The translations under genes were made by a program, and so were the position numbers. From NCBI GenBank assembly GCA_028456385.1, contig JALNQF010000072.1, forward strand, positions 62,001-126,000: 64,000 bases of DNA, written 5' to 3'. This stretch comes from Ophiosphaerella korrae (Eukaryota > Ascomycota > Dothideomycetes > Pleosporales > Phaeosphaeriaceae). Positions 23,575-35,264 of the stretch are shown here, piece by piece; position 1 is the first letter of the stretch; each line of letters opens with the position of its first letter. The notes beneath the pieces are model-generated. The model saw only the letters and a program-made list of their open reading frames with translations. It ran no database searches and was not told the DNA's origin.

Positions 23575-24924
23575 ATGAAATCCGCAATCGGCCTCGCTCT
23601 CTTCAGTAGAGCAGTTGCTCTAACAAACAGCAAGCTCGACCTCGTCAATCAAGAAATTCCTTTAAAAGACGCGTGTCCAGCAGACTCACGACTGGTCGAT
23701 GGTGAATGCCAACTGACCACCTACAATCCCACCAGCAATTTCCCATCTGCTGTCACTTTCGGCGCAAATGTCTCCCAGATATCCCAGACGCTCGAGGAGG
23801 CACGATCCACAGCGTCACAAGTCAAAGATTTCCCATGGACCTTTTGGCCCGAATGCTTTGCCAGCGAAGAGAATTCAGAACCCTATTGCACTTTTAGTGA
23901 CCAGAGCTTCGCCTCAGGTCGAGGGATCTTCATCTTGACAACTAAACCCTTCGCATATGCCATGTTGGAAAAGCCTGCATTTACCAATCCAGAAGTGCTA
24001 GAAAATATAAACCAATACGACAATCCACCCTTTGAAGTGCGGCAATTTCCGAACCGAGGTCGAGGTCTTGTAGCCAACAAAACCCTCCACCGTGGCGACC
24101 AGCTCTTCGCTTCTACACCCATTCTCATCACCGATAGCGATGCCTATGACCTTTCGACCTCGGAGAGGCTCGCTCTACTCTATCGAGGCGTCGAGACGTT
24201 GCCCTCAGACACCCAGGCAAGATTCTGGGCCCTTTTAGGTCACTTCAACGACGACCCAGTGGACGATAGGATCAACACTAACAATTTCGACCTCACCATT
24301 GATGGAGTCAGCCAACAAGGGTTATTTCCCGAGATTGCAATGCTAAATCATGACTGCCGGCCAAACGCAGCTTACTTCTTTGACGAACAAATGATGACGC
24401 ATTACCTACATGCTATCCGCGACATTCTTCCAGGAGAGGAAATTACCATCACGTACATCGATAATGAGAAAGATAAAAAGACAAGAATGGCTAAGCTAGA
24501 AAAGAACTGGGGTTTCAAATGTGGCTGCTCGACGTGCACCGCACATGCAAGCCTTGCGGCTGAGTCAGATAGTAGACTGTATCAGATCACGGATCTCGCC
24601 CAGAGATTGGACGACTGGTCGTCTTCGTCTACAGCGACCACAGAAATTGCCGAGCTTCTTATATCTCTGTATGTCCAGGAAAGATTAGATGCAAGCCTTG
24701 GGTTAGCATATAAATATGCTGCTGAAACATACAGCAGTTTTGGGAAGAGGTGGGAGGCGATCAAGTATGCAAGGCTCAGTGCTGAGATGAGTATGCTCGA
24801 CAAGGGTTTCAGGGATAGTGACGTCAAAGAAATGAAGAAAATGATCGAGAATCCGGAAATGACTTGGAGCTGGAAGAAGAGGGTTGGTCTTCACAAGGGT
24901 TGTGGATGTGGGCATGTGCATTGA
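23575..24924 (+). CDS. SET-domain protein with N-terminal signal-like sequence
   Basis: A single exon of 449 residues. The SET core is at about residues 150-310: RQFPNRGRGLVANKTLHRGD at the entry, NHDCRPNAAYFF (pseudoknot motif) and LPGEEITITYID. A post-SET cysteine cluster CGCSTC follows, and a helical tail resembling SMYD-type proteins continues. Such domains transfer methyl groups to lysine. I chose the start at 23575 because MKSAIGLALFSRAVALTNS looks like a short signal peptide. The next 120 residues hold spaced cysteines (ACPADSRL..GEC, WPEC, PYC) and NVS/NKT sequons, as in secreted proteins. The C-terminus ends GCGCGHVH, a possible metal-binding tail. Secretion is inference; the h-region is broken by Arg. 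Convergent with the thiolase gene, 105 bases apart. Confidence 0.82.
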   Translation: MKSAIGLALFSRAVALTNSKLDLVNQEIPLKDACPADSRLVDGECQLTTYNPTSNFPSAVTFGANVSQISQTLEEARSTASQVKDFPWTFWPECFASEENSEPYCTFSDQSFASGRGIFILTTKPFAYAMLEKPAFTNPEVLENINQYDNPPFEVRQFPNRGRGLVANKTLHRGDQLFASTPILITDSDAYDLSTSERLALLYRGVETLPSDTQARFWALLGHFNDDPVDDRINTNNFDLTIDGVSQQGLFPEIAMLNHDCRPNAAYFFDEQMMTHYLHAIRDILPGEEITITYIDNEKDKKTRMAKLEKNWGFKCGCSTCTAHASLAAESDSRLYQITDLAQRLDDWSSSSTATTEIAELLISLYVQERLDASLGLAYKYAAETYSSFGKRWEAIKYARLSAEMSMLDKGFRDSDVKEMKKMIENPEMTWSWKKRVGLHKGCGCGHVH

Positions 24925-25029
24925 GCTATTAGTGAAGGAAACTTGCATGTACGAACCACGCGTTTACAGAACTCACATATTCTCTGGAGCCGCAAGGCGC
25001 AGCTTGTGAAATTTTTTATATATAACAAC

Positions 25030-26477
25030 TTACAAACGACTTTGAATCTTCTCCAAGGTATCGCCAAGTGCATAATCGTTTCGCTTCGTCTTGCTTCTAA
25101 CCTTCTCTCCCTCTTCTTTTGTAACATACCGCGCTTCTACCGCTGGGTTGTAATCGAACTGGCTTGAATTCCTGACATCTTCGTCGCTCATCTTTATGTT
25201 CTTTTGCCCATCGGCGCGCTTGTAGACATTAACCACCACAGCCCCACCCAAGCCCAGGTTGTGCTGCAATGCTGTATCTGCATCACCCACAAGCCTGTTA
25301 TTTGCCCATCCTCGAAGTTGCCAGGTAAGCTCTGCACATTGTGCAAGACCTGTCGCGCCGAGCGGATGACCTTTGCTAATGAGCCCCCCTGAAGGATTGA
25401 TAATTGGTCCCTTGCCGCCATATGTGATATCGCCATTTCGTACCATCATGTGTGCTTCCCCAGGTTTGCTAAAGCCAAGAACTTCTAGTAGAATCAATTC
25501 GTTGGCAGAGAAGCAATCGTGCAATTCGGCAACTTTCACATGCTTCGCACTAATACCAGCCTCTTTCAGAGCAGCCTCTGCAGCACGTTTTGACATGTCA
25601 TAGCCTACCAAATCTATTGCTGATTTGGAGTATAGCTGTGGAGAATCTGTCATTAGCGCTTGCCCTGCAATGAGAATAGCTTGACTCTTCAAATGGGGCC
25701 TCTCGTCCAAAAACCCCTGAGAGACAATGACAGCTGCACCTGCCCCATCACTAGTTGGACTGCACTGCAACTTCGTCAACGGAAAGTGAATCATGGGAGC
25801 CTTTTCGATTTGCTCTAGCGTGTAAATATCTCTGAATTGCGCGTAGGGATTTTTGCTACTGTGCTCGTGGCTTATCCTTGCGATCTCGGCGAAGTCGCGG
25901 GCTTCTGCGCCATGCTTCTCCATGTACTCGAGTCCAGCGTTGGCGAAATACTGAGCGTTCGGAGGAGAGTCGGCGATGCCGCGTGTATCAGCCATCATAC
26001 GCATTGAGAGGCCCATGGGGCTGGGACGATCGCTGTATTGAGATTTGATCGGGCCGGGCTGCATTTGCTCGAACCCTATCACAAGAGCGCAGTCAATCGC
26101 ACCGTTTTTGATGAGGGTGCGAGCAAGATGAAGACCAGTCGAACCTGTGGCGCAAGCGTTGTTTGTGTTGTAGATTGGGATACTAGAACAACGTTAGCCT
26201 TTTGGATTGGGCTTTATGCCTAGGATCGGGCAGCGTTTTCTAAAACTTACGAACTCATACCAAACTGGTAGAAAATCCTTTGTCCACAGGTTGTATCACC
26301 GTAACAATAGCACGCAACTCCCGTTTCGACGTCGTCATAGTTGATCTGAGCATCTAGCATGGCTTTGACACCTGCCTCATATCCCATCTCTGGATAAGCA
26401 CGCTCCTTTCGGGGTTTGATGAACTTGGTGAGGCCTACACCTAAAACGTAGGCTGGTATGTTGTTCTTTGGCGCCAT
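25030..26477 (-). CDS. Peroxisomal SCP-x-type thiolase
   Basis: Thiolase of the sterol carrier protein x class, which cleaves branched or straight 3-oxoacyl-CoA in peroxisomal beta-oxidation. Exons 26477-26251 and 26182-25030 give 459 residues. An in-frame methionine at 26486 would add three. The nucleophilic Cys is in NTNNACATGS just after the intron. Other marks are HDCFSANELILLE, INPSGGLISKGHPLGATG and LQHNLGLGGAVVVN. The final tripeptide is SRL, a type 1 peroxisomal targeting signal. No SCP2 lipid-transfer domain is fused, unlike mammalian SCP-x. The intron has GTAAGT, GCTAACG and CTAG signals. Confidence 0.92.
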
Positions 26478-27431
26478 GGTTACCAAATGTTGTTGTCACA
26501 ACTTTCCTCTCAAAATGGTCTAAGTCGGCATATGCCCATAAATGGTTTTTTGATCGCTTAAAAAAGGCAGTCTCAATCTTGTTTTTATGTGCTACAAGCA
26601 CAATGTGAAGTGATATTGAACCGAGGTTGGTTGTCCTACCCCACCCCAGCCTGGTCGACTCGTCGCTTACGATGAGCTTTGTTGCAAGCGTGGTAGATGT
26701 TACCGCGTCTGCACAGCACAGTTGTTGTCACCATCCCAAAGCCGCCATTACCTCTAATTAATTCACCCAAACATGCGGCACGACCTAGGAGGCTAAATTT
26801 GATAAGCGCTTCGGCACTTATGTGCTAGCTCACTATAGACCTCGGGAACCTTGGAATTCAACATTTTGTCTCGGACTCTGGGCACACTCGAAATTTCATG
26901 AAATTGTAAAAAACGGAGAAGAGATTGATACTAAGTACGCCCTTCATTTACTTGTTTTCCTATGCCTTGAAAATTTTCAAGGACAGAGGTTTTCTGCCCT
27001 GCCCGTTTCGGAACGACTAGTGTCTACGACAAGTGAAAACTACACCAGAAAGCATGAAACGCATAGAGAGGACCACATTTTTGAACTATAACATGTTAGC
27101 CTGGCCCAATTATCTACTTATCTAAGATCTAGAGTTAAATCTTGGTCCTGTTTGGCCGGGACTATACCCAAGCCAGACGTCATGCTTGACAATGGTAATT
27201 ATATTGAGTCTTGTGAGATGCCCATAGATGCCACCTGCCTAATCTGAGTATATAATGGGGTGAGCCGCTGGCTTGCGTAGCTTTACGACCTACGGCTCGC
27301 TCCCTATCTTTCATTTCTCACTTTCAGTTTCTAGTTGAACGTTCTCGTCGTTCTCTGCTGCCTTGACGGCTTATTGTATTAGTAGGCTGTGCCACACACT
27401 CATTTTTATCAACCAGTATACATTTAGAGAC
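26478..27431. other. Intergenic promoter region, thiolase and CDH genes (divergent)
   Basis: Holds the thiolase upstream region on the left and the cellobiose dehydrogenase promoter on the right. An open frame at 26822-27091 has no recognisable product. Confidence 0.5.
27249..27256 (+). promoter_or_regulatory. Probable TATA box of the CDH gene
   Basis: TATATAAT lies 176 bases upstream of the start codon. A CT-rich stretch (about 27300-27360) follows it, the usual arrangement for a strongly expressed ascomycete promoter. Confidence 0.45.
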
Positions 27432-30178
27432 ATGGTGCGTTCTTACATTGTCACATCGGCACTTTTCGTGCTTCGGGTTCTGGCTCAGTCCGCGACCCCA
27501 TACACGGATGCGAAAAGCGGGATCACATTCAGTGGGGACAAAGATGCCTCAGGCTATACGTTCGGCATCGCGCTGCCAGAGAAACCTGGTAAGGACTTCA
27601 TCGCACAAATACAGGCACCTGTTACAAGCGGCTGGGCTGGTTTCAGTATGGGCCAAAGCATGGTAGGGAATTTCCTTGTGGTAGCATGGCCAAATAATGG
27701 AAAGGTAGTACCATCATTTCGGCTCGCTGAGTGAGTGTTTACTCATCTATTCCTAAAAGCAGAGAGAGCTAATATAGGAGTAATTAGCGGTTACACCAAC
27801 CCAGCCGTCAAATCGGGTGATTACACTATGTCGCCAATTCCCGATGGCACATTCGTCAATAGCACCGCATTCTCATACACCTTCCTTTGCTCGAACTGTA
27901 TCAGCACCGATGCAACTGCCGGTCTGGTCATGTCGCTTGGTTTAAACATCATGGGTTGGGCTTTCTCGAAAGGAGCACTAACAGATCCTGCTTCCGCTTC
28001 CGCTACTCTACCTTATCACAGTGCGGGATTTGGTGCCTTCGGAATGCCCATGGACAGCGCCAAGAGCGCCAAATTTGGCTCTTGGGCCGCATTAGTTACA
28101 AAGGGTGGGGGTAATTCTACTGCGCCACCTTCGACTGCCCCAGATTCCGGGAACAACTCCACTATTCCAGGCACTGGAGGTAACCAAACTGCAGTCATCG
28201 CAAATGCTACTTATGATTACATTGTGGCCGGCGCAGGGCCTGCAGGCTTCATCACAGCCGAAAGGCTTGGTGAAAGCGGCGCTTCTGTGCTTTTTGATCG
28301 AGCGTGGAGGTCCATCACTTGCATCTTCAGGCAATACCAAGACTTTGGACTGGAATTCATCATTGACCATGTACGATGTACCGGCTTATGGCTATTACCT
28401 GAGTGATCTTGGTACGCCTGCATATTGTTCTGACACTGCGGATATGGCCGGCTGTTTGCTCGGTGGAGGTAGCTCCGTGAACGCTATGATGTATGTCAAA
28501 CCTCAAAAACGAGATTTTGACGATAAATGGCCTTCTGGATGGAAGTGGAATGATGTTTCTTCTGCTGCTGACCGTGTCTGGGAACATAACCCTGGTCAGA
28601 CGCACGGCTCCATGGACGGGAAACGCTACAATGACGAGGCATACATGGTGCTTTCTCAGCTCTTCTCTGGTCACGGTTGGAAGGATACAGACTTCATCAA
28701 AGACCCCAACTCGAAGGTAAATGTCTTTGGCCATCAACCATGGCTGGAGGCTGATGGACTTTCGCTCTGGCACCGTTAAGTCGTATCTTCCCCTAGCCCA
28801 AAAGCTTTCAAATTTCAAGCTTATGCTCAGCACGAAGGTGATTTGTGCTCTTCGCGAGGGATTATCTGTCACCGGTGTTGAGGTTGAGACTGAAAGTGGC
28901 AAGCGGGTCATTTATAACGTCAAAATAGGAGGCGGTGTTCTTGCTGCTGGTGCAATGTCTACGCCCCAAATTTTGTTCAATTCAGGCATCGGTCCAGCAC
29001 AACAACTAAGGATTGTTGCCGCAGGAAAGAGTGGCGTTACACTCCCAGCAGAAGCTGACTGGATCAATCTACCAGTTGGTGAAATCAAGGATCATCCGAT
29101 CTTTACAGTCAAATTTAACACCACCAAGTCAATGTACTCCGAACCAAAGACCGCGTTCACCAAGCCTAACCAAACGACTATTGACCTTTTCACCAAGGGT
29201 TCGGGGCTTCTTGCGCAATCAGGGCAGCGCCTAAATTGGTGGTCCTCTGTGAACTCGACCGAAGGCAAAAGGATTTTATTCCAGGGAACTTGCAATGGCC
29301 CTTCCGACAATCAAATTCAGATGAAAATATACATCACTCATGGCGCCCAATCGGTGGGTAGTCTCGGCATTACAGAAGAAGGCGCTACTACGTTTCTTAC
29401 TAAACCACATATGACGTCGGATGTGGATAAACAAGCTGCTATCACCATGATGGAGCGACTCATCAAAATGACTACGGGCGGAAAATCGACTCTTACGCTG
29501 ATCCCTCCCACTGGCGTAACTAATGTGACGGGTGCGGATCTTATCAAAGACCCCAAGACGGGAAGTCATTACGTCGGCACGGCAAAGATGGGCAGCCAAG
29601 GTGAACCAGGCGTTGTAGTCGACACTGACACCAAAGTGTATGGCACTAAGAATTTGTTTGTGGTCGATGCTTCAATGCACCCTGATCTGTCCACTGGCAA
29701 CACTCAAGCTATCATCATGGTTGCCGCTGAGGCTGCCGCTGCCCGTATCCTCGCACTTCGTGGAGGCTCCGCAAATGACACCACACCATTACCAAAGCTG
29801 ACACAAATCGCAAGTCAGCCCGGTGCTCCAACATCAACCGCAGGGCTCGTTGCTAGTTCTTCCAGCCTCTTATCACCCGTGGCTCCTACAGCGGCTCTAA
29901 CTCAGCCTAGTAACCCTATTGCCTCTAAATCCGCCATCCCATTACCACCAACTAGCACACAAGCTCTACCATCCACCCCCAGTGCACCAGTGGAATCCGC
30001 TCCAGCAGCAAAACCTGCACCATCCAACTCGGGCTCGGCGCAAGCAAAACCCTACGATCGCTGCGGCGGCGCTGGCTACTCGGGTCCGACTCAATGTGAG
30101 CTTCAATGGAAATGTGTAAACAAAACGACTGGTACTCGCAGTACATCCCTGCAGCTTAACCTCGGTGGGAATAAGTAA
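27432..30178 (+). pseudogene. Cellobiose dehydrogenase with three homopolymer frameshifts
   Basis: Cellobiose dehydrogenase is a secreted flavocytochrome that oxidises cellobiose and feeds electrons to lytic polysaccharide monooxygenases. Exon 1 (27432-27730) starts with signal peptide MVRSYIVTSALFVLRVLAQS and the haem-binding cytochrome domain. An intron (27731-27787) leads to the rest of that domain, a Thr/Ser/Gly linker and the flavin domain (YDYIVAGAGPAGF, GCLLGGGSSVNAMMY). The active-site His (SHYVGTAKMG) and Asn (DLSTGNTQA) are present. A Ser/Pro linker and CBM1 (YDRCGGAGYSGPTQC) end it. The frame breaks at 28291-28295 (T5, one T too many), at 28760-28762 (T3, one too many) and at 30122-30125 (A4, one too few). 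No GT-AG intron explains these. Either a recent pseudogene or homopolymer sequencing errors. Confidence 0.85.
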
Positions 30179-30943
30179 ATGTCATAAAAAAAAGGTGTGC
30201 ACTGTTAAACCACGATAAAAGAACCAGTCGCCTCGGGAGTCGCTGAAGATGAGGAAGTTGTTGTGATGATGAAACAGTCGACGAAGGCAAATTTCCCAAA
30301 ACCTGCGTTCCTTGATTCTAAGACGAGGGGGAAATATAGCTTATTCTTCTGTACATACATATTTACCTTCTTTGATATGATTCTGCCTATCGTCTATAGA
30401 CTATTTGAAACAATTTGCCCTCTGTTCAAATTTTTACCGGTGTGGCATGTGGTCTTACTGTGATAAGCACTTCTCCAGTTGCTTAGCCTTCAATAATGCT
30501 AAATATAACGACGGATAGCAAAGGACAGAAGTATATTAGCAATCAGTACTTATAATCACAAAGGTACAAGACGTCATTACTACTACTCAAAGTGCCGTCA
30601 AAAAAAATAAAGTCAAAGATTTGTAAGTGACTACGCGTCAGAATTATTTATGCAAGGCATTCCTCCTGCAGATCTGGGCATTGAGAACTCTTATGTTACT
30701 CAAGCCGGTGAGGTGGATCAAGGTTTCAAGATGACGGTGAACCAAACTAATGGTTGGTCACACTTGCGAAATCATGCATACGAATACGAATGTTAGTTAA
30801 AGTTAGGCTCGTCACGCTGAAAAGCGAATCTTGGAAGACTGGTATGGTTAGTATCCCACCTGCCCCTTTGGGACTGTGCTGACACTGATATGTTAGTGCC
30901 TAGTTTCAGATTTTATATTCAACACCACCTGCCATTACCATCG
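30179..30943. other. Intergenic region, CDH to GNAT gene
   Basis: AT-rich; two A-rich runs near 30185 and 30600. No gene recognised. Confidence 0.5.
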
Positions 30944-31733
30944 ATGAGTGAGGCGAAAATGGAACCTACACTTTTTACACCTAGGTTGAAGCTGATGTTG
31001 ATAAAGACGGCGGTGAGAGGCAGTCCAGAACTCGAGTGGCTGCACGAGTTAAGAAGCAATGAGAAGACTACATGGTGGAGGTACGTTTTTACTCCCACTA
31101 ATCAAAGATCGCTCATGTATGCTAGGTCAGACCAAGCATTAAAATATTCATAGCATCGCCGGGCAATCAAAGACCCTCGAAGATACAGAAAGAGTAATAA
31201 AAGGGATTTTGCCACTTGCTATTGCTCCCGATGATACGAAGGACGACAGGGTGTATAGAATCGTATATTCAGTGCATGAACTCTTACCTTCTACTGTTGG
31301 CGAAACCAACCTTTCTGATCCAAAGAATCACCCAGCTCGTCTTGCTGGCCTCATCACCATCCGCAAAGATGGAACAGGCCTTCCATTCCCTACATACCTC
31401 TTTCCAAAGTCCACCTTAAACTGTCCCGAAACTTTGACAGTTGAGATTGGCTACCAGTTCCTCCCCACCTTTTGGAACCGTGGGTATGCTACTGAGTCAA
31501 TCGCCGCAGCCTTCTCCGCATACCGTCAAGCGGAATCATTTTGGAAACCATATAAGAGGATTTATCTGATAGCGGTAGTGAGTGCGGAAAATACAGCCAG
31601 TTTGAGGGTCATGGCAAAGAGCGGAGTGAAAGAGTTGGGGCTATACGAATGTATTGGTGAGCCGGTATATTTGGCTGGTAAATGGAGAACTAATGTGATA
31701 TTGTACATTTTCGGAAGATGGTTATTAGAATAA
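30944..31733 (+). CDS. GNAT-family N-acetyltransferase
   Basis: Exons 30944-31080 and 31154-31733 encode 238 residues (donor AG|GTACGT, acceptor TTCATAG|C). The pattern is that of the RimJ/RimL-like Acetyltransf_3 group. It opens with LFTPRLKLMLI, followed by a strand-rich middle (LAGLITIRKD). The acetyl-CoA-binding region is IGYQFLPTFWNRGYATESIA, where NRGYATE matches the R/Q-x-x-G-x-G/A loop, and helix SAENTASLRVMAKSGVKELG follows. Substrate cannot be deduced. The upstream methionine at 30890 is in frame, but the sequence between looks like 5' UTR. Confidence 0.82.
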
Positions 31734-32304
31734 GGAATCGCTTCCACGGCTTTTGTCTTGGCCTAGTACTACGCTTTCAATCACCGGTCATACCGTGTCG
31801 CTGAGTGTTCTTCGTAGATATAGTACCAAAAAACAATGTGTTATGCACCAGCCTGAAACGGCCGTCTGTAGGCGAGTAAAGTGACATCCAACCAGTACAT
31901 CGAGAACAACAATATAGCTTCTTCATATCGCGCATAATTGCGTTACTCTTTATCTAATAAATAGCGTTAACTAACTTCACTTTCTATGTTTATGAAGTTG
32001 AAAACACACAGGGAACGACACGCAGTATATCTAAAGAAAGAGATGTTAACATTGTTTTGCTAGATCGTGGCAATTGCATTCCCAGATGTCCCAAATTTGA
32101 CCGTGCCAAGTCCGCAAAAGTGTGTCGTCGCTTTTGGCTGTATGCGTGTTGCAGCAGGCAAAACAAATAGAGACCGAGTGATTATCTCGAGGTCGGATTC
32201 TGCGGCTCCATCTAACAGTCTTGATTTACAAAACGGCGCTGTTATCACGCCATGGTTTGGGTCCACACTCTTCTTTTCTTAAACAACACGGAGCTCTCAG
32301 TAGC
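31734..32304. other. Convergent 3' flanks of GNAT and J-domain genes
   Basis: No gene. The plus-strand frame at 32067-32282 has no family features. Confidence 0.5.
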
Positions 32305-33075
32305 TCATGGCAATACTCCATCCAAATGATACTGAAGGCGACGCTTTTTATCTGTCAGCACCTCCTTTGCAGCGTTCACATCTTGCATCCTCCTCGTAGC
32401 GACTTCTCGATCTTCCCCAGATGCCCTATCAGGGTGGATATTAAGAGCAGTCTGCCTAAAAGCGGAACGAATATCCGCTTTAGAAACCTGCCAGTTTCCC
32501 AAGCCTAACAGTTCGTATAGTTTCATGTTTCGTGGTGGTGGAAGGTTATAAGTACGAGAGGATAGAATGATACGAGGAGCTTCTGGGGAGGGAGGTGGTG
32601 GCACGGTACCATCCGTGTCGTCTGGCAATATGGTGATGGTAGGTGTCGATGGTGCAATTGGTGATGGGGCAGGATCGTAATTCTCCTGGTTAAGCCAATC
32701 TGGATCATCTTGAGAAAGAGGGAACGGTGTACCTTGGGGACGAGGAGATGGGGCGGGCGTGGTATTTGCAGAATCTGACCTAACCGATAGGGGATGGCGC
32801 CCATCTGCCCTGAGGCTTGTGGATGGTAGCCCTGGTAGCCTATCCTCTGTGTCAATTCTACGCCTATTCGCCCTAGGTAGGGGTGTATCAGTTCTACGCC
32901 GTGCGGAAGCCGGTCCAGGTGATACGCTTTCCGCGGTGGCATCGACAAATATACTGAAGTCTCTCTTATACCCGCGTCTCTCTTGCAATGTACTCGGAGA
33001 GTTCTGCGGTTTAGAAGGCTTGGTTTGAAGCGGCTTAAGTCGTGTGGTGACACGGCGCTTGGAATTGGCGAACAT
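32305..33075 (-). CDS. C-terminal J-domain protein
   Basis: A single exon of 256 residues. The N-terminal two thirds are basic, then Ser/Pro-rich and probably disordered (KRRVTTRLKPLQTKPSKP at the start, TPAPSPRPQGTPF later). The last 70 residues form a J domain: LYELLGLGNWQVSKADIRSA, the HPD motif in ALNIHPDRASGED and a helix MQDVNAAKEVLTDKKRR. J domains stimulate Hsp70 ATPase through HPD. The domain sits at the extreme C-terminus and no zinc finger or client domain is present. The extension before HPD has an unusual GLGNWQVSK loop. Localisation is unclear; the basic N-terminus could be mitochondrial or nuclear. Confidence 0.82.
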   Translation of the reverse strand: MFANSKRRVTTRLKPLQTKPSKPQNSPSTLQERRGYKRDFSIFVDATAESVSPGPASARRRTDTPLPRANRRRIDTEDRLPGLPSTSLRADGRHPLSVRSDSANTTPAPSPRPQGTPFPLSQDDPDWLNQENYDPAPSPIAPSTPTITILPDDTDGTVPPPPSPEAPRIILSSRTYNLPPPRNMKLYELLGLGNWQVSKADIRSAFRQTALNIHPDRASGEDREVATRRMQDVNAAKEVLTDKKRRLQYHLDGVLP

Positions 33076-35264
33076 GGCAGACGAAGCTAGTAAAATGTTA
33101 TTGGCTGTAGATAAAGACTGTGAAGGGAAGAATTACGTGTAAGCGTACTGAAGTACTTATCGACGAAATCCAACATTTTTGCGAGGATCCAACCTCGAAT
33201 TTCCTTTGCACAAACTGACTCTAACAATTGAGCTGGCTAAACAGGCATGTATAGATTGAGTTATTGACGAAAGCAAAGATCGGTGGGAGGAGTAACGAAT
33301 GGATTGAAAGGCCATATGAGAAGAAGAGTTGAGGTGAACAACCGAGTTGAAACCCGGAGTTGATCCTGTGTTGTGAGAGGAAATAGTCCTGATATAGAAG
33401 TGGTTATTGGCTTTGGCGACTTGGGTCCGAGCACTCGCGGTGAATTCGAGTAACCACGCGCGGAGGAAAATTCGATCTACGAAAGCATCGGAGCGCAGGT
33501 GAGGACTACCGATGTGCGATATACTTGTTTAAGCTTCCGAAACCAGCTGTGATTTCGAAATAGTGTGATCTTACCCAGCATTCGCACGATGAAATGCATG
33601 CTAGGAACCTTATCGGCTTCTTGGGCCATAAATACCGAGTGTAATGCATGGAGGTAGAGTATCTATAATCCGCATTTGTTATTTGCCACTTGGTCTCCCT
33701 ACGAGTGAAAGCAGATGGTCGTTTGTTTGGAGTTAGAGTGGATTGCGTATGCTTGGGCGCCCCTCATTCATGAATTCATGAAATTGAGTCATTAGTTTTA
33801 GTGCAGTGGGGGGTTGATCTCGTGTATGCCTCAAAGTATTTTTCGTGGCAAGATTCGCGTCAAGTAAAGCATCGGGCTGCTGGAGATCAAGGTTTATTTT
33901 ATTCTAATCGTGTGCTAGAGACAGTGAGCAAGTGATTCGCTTACAATATAAAGCTACACGAGATGAAGGCAGCATTTATTTAGCTTGTATGTGGTACTCC
34001 AATATTTTCTTGACGCAATAACAGCCACCTCAAAGTCAAATTTGACTCTCTGCAGAGCGTGCATGACACAAAGGATAAGCCTCACGAGAGCCAGCAGGTA
34101 TTAGAGGGGAACAGCCCCAGAATATTGAGCGGCCCCGTACATGTGGTCAACATCGTTAGCCCATATCGAATAAACCCCAGATACCACTTTGTAAGCGGTA
34201 CACATGGCACTCGAAAACATGAGTTTCGCTATTACGAGATGTTGGCCTACGAGTTAAAAGCCTAGTAGATTCAAAGAAAACCCATTGGGATGAACATCCA
34301 TGAAGCCTTTTCTAGTGCTGGTTGTAGATGCACATGGCCTCTTATACCCCTTGATATGTTGTCAATACCACGGTGGGGCCTGAAAATCAAGGACGAATGT
34401 CAAAAGCAGGGGTACGAATATCCATCCCCTCTCCTCGAGGGTTGGCAAATATGCTTTACTAAAGGCATAGCGTAGGATCGAGGAAAGACCAAGGTGAGGG
34501 TGTGACGTATTACTGTTGCTTATCTTTCTGGAAACTATGGAAGTCCTGATTGGTGATAGCAAATCGACGAACATGCTATTTCGAGGTTTTCAGATCAGGG
34601 TAGGCCTTAGCTTGGCTGACCCTACAGCCACTGGAGTGTAGGAGAAACAGAAGGCCTAACACTCTCACAGAAAGCTGAAAAAGAACATGGCAACCCCGGG
34701 TAAATGGAGAGTTCATGATGAAGCCTGTCACTCAGCCTTTGTTATACAGGTGTCTAGTAGGTTTGCTGGTAAGAGGGGTGGCCAAGCGAGGGCTTATCTC
34801 CTAGGTAGGGGGCAAGGATGTAGCAGAAGTTGATCTCTTTGGACAAACACGAGGTTATTTGAAACATGGCATGGGCACTCCCCGCTGATAGGCGTAAATC
34901 AGGCGTGAAGGGCAGGAAATGGTGTGAGTTGGGATGGAAAGCGTCATGAGGTGACGCGGATGGAGTGGGGCCAAACGAGACATTTAAGTACCAGAGTGGC
35001 AGGCACGTCCCTCCTTCATCAAAACAAAACAAAGCCAAAGCATAATCATGCATCAGCATCTCGCAAACCTCTTGCTGTCGTCTCTATAAACCCTTACTTT
35101 TACGTGTGTGCCAACAGGTGGGCCTGTCGTCTTGATCTTCACATGAGGCGAACAGAGCCGAGGAACTACGACGATGCGACGATGCCGAGTAAGCAGTCTA
35201 CAAGACAGGCCCAACACAGCCAGTATATGCAACCTTCTTTGATATCCCACCTGAACGCGACAAC
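33076..35264. other. 2.2-kb gene-poor region
   Basis: Contains a perfect 16-bp palindrome TTCATGAATTCATGAA at 33767-33782. Frames at 34059-34475 and 34754-35059 carry no recognisable domains. No repeat family identified. Confidence 0.5.
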
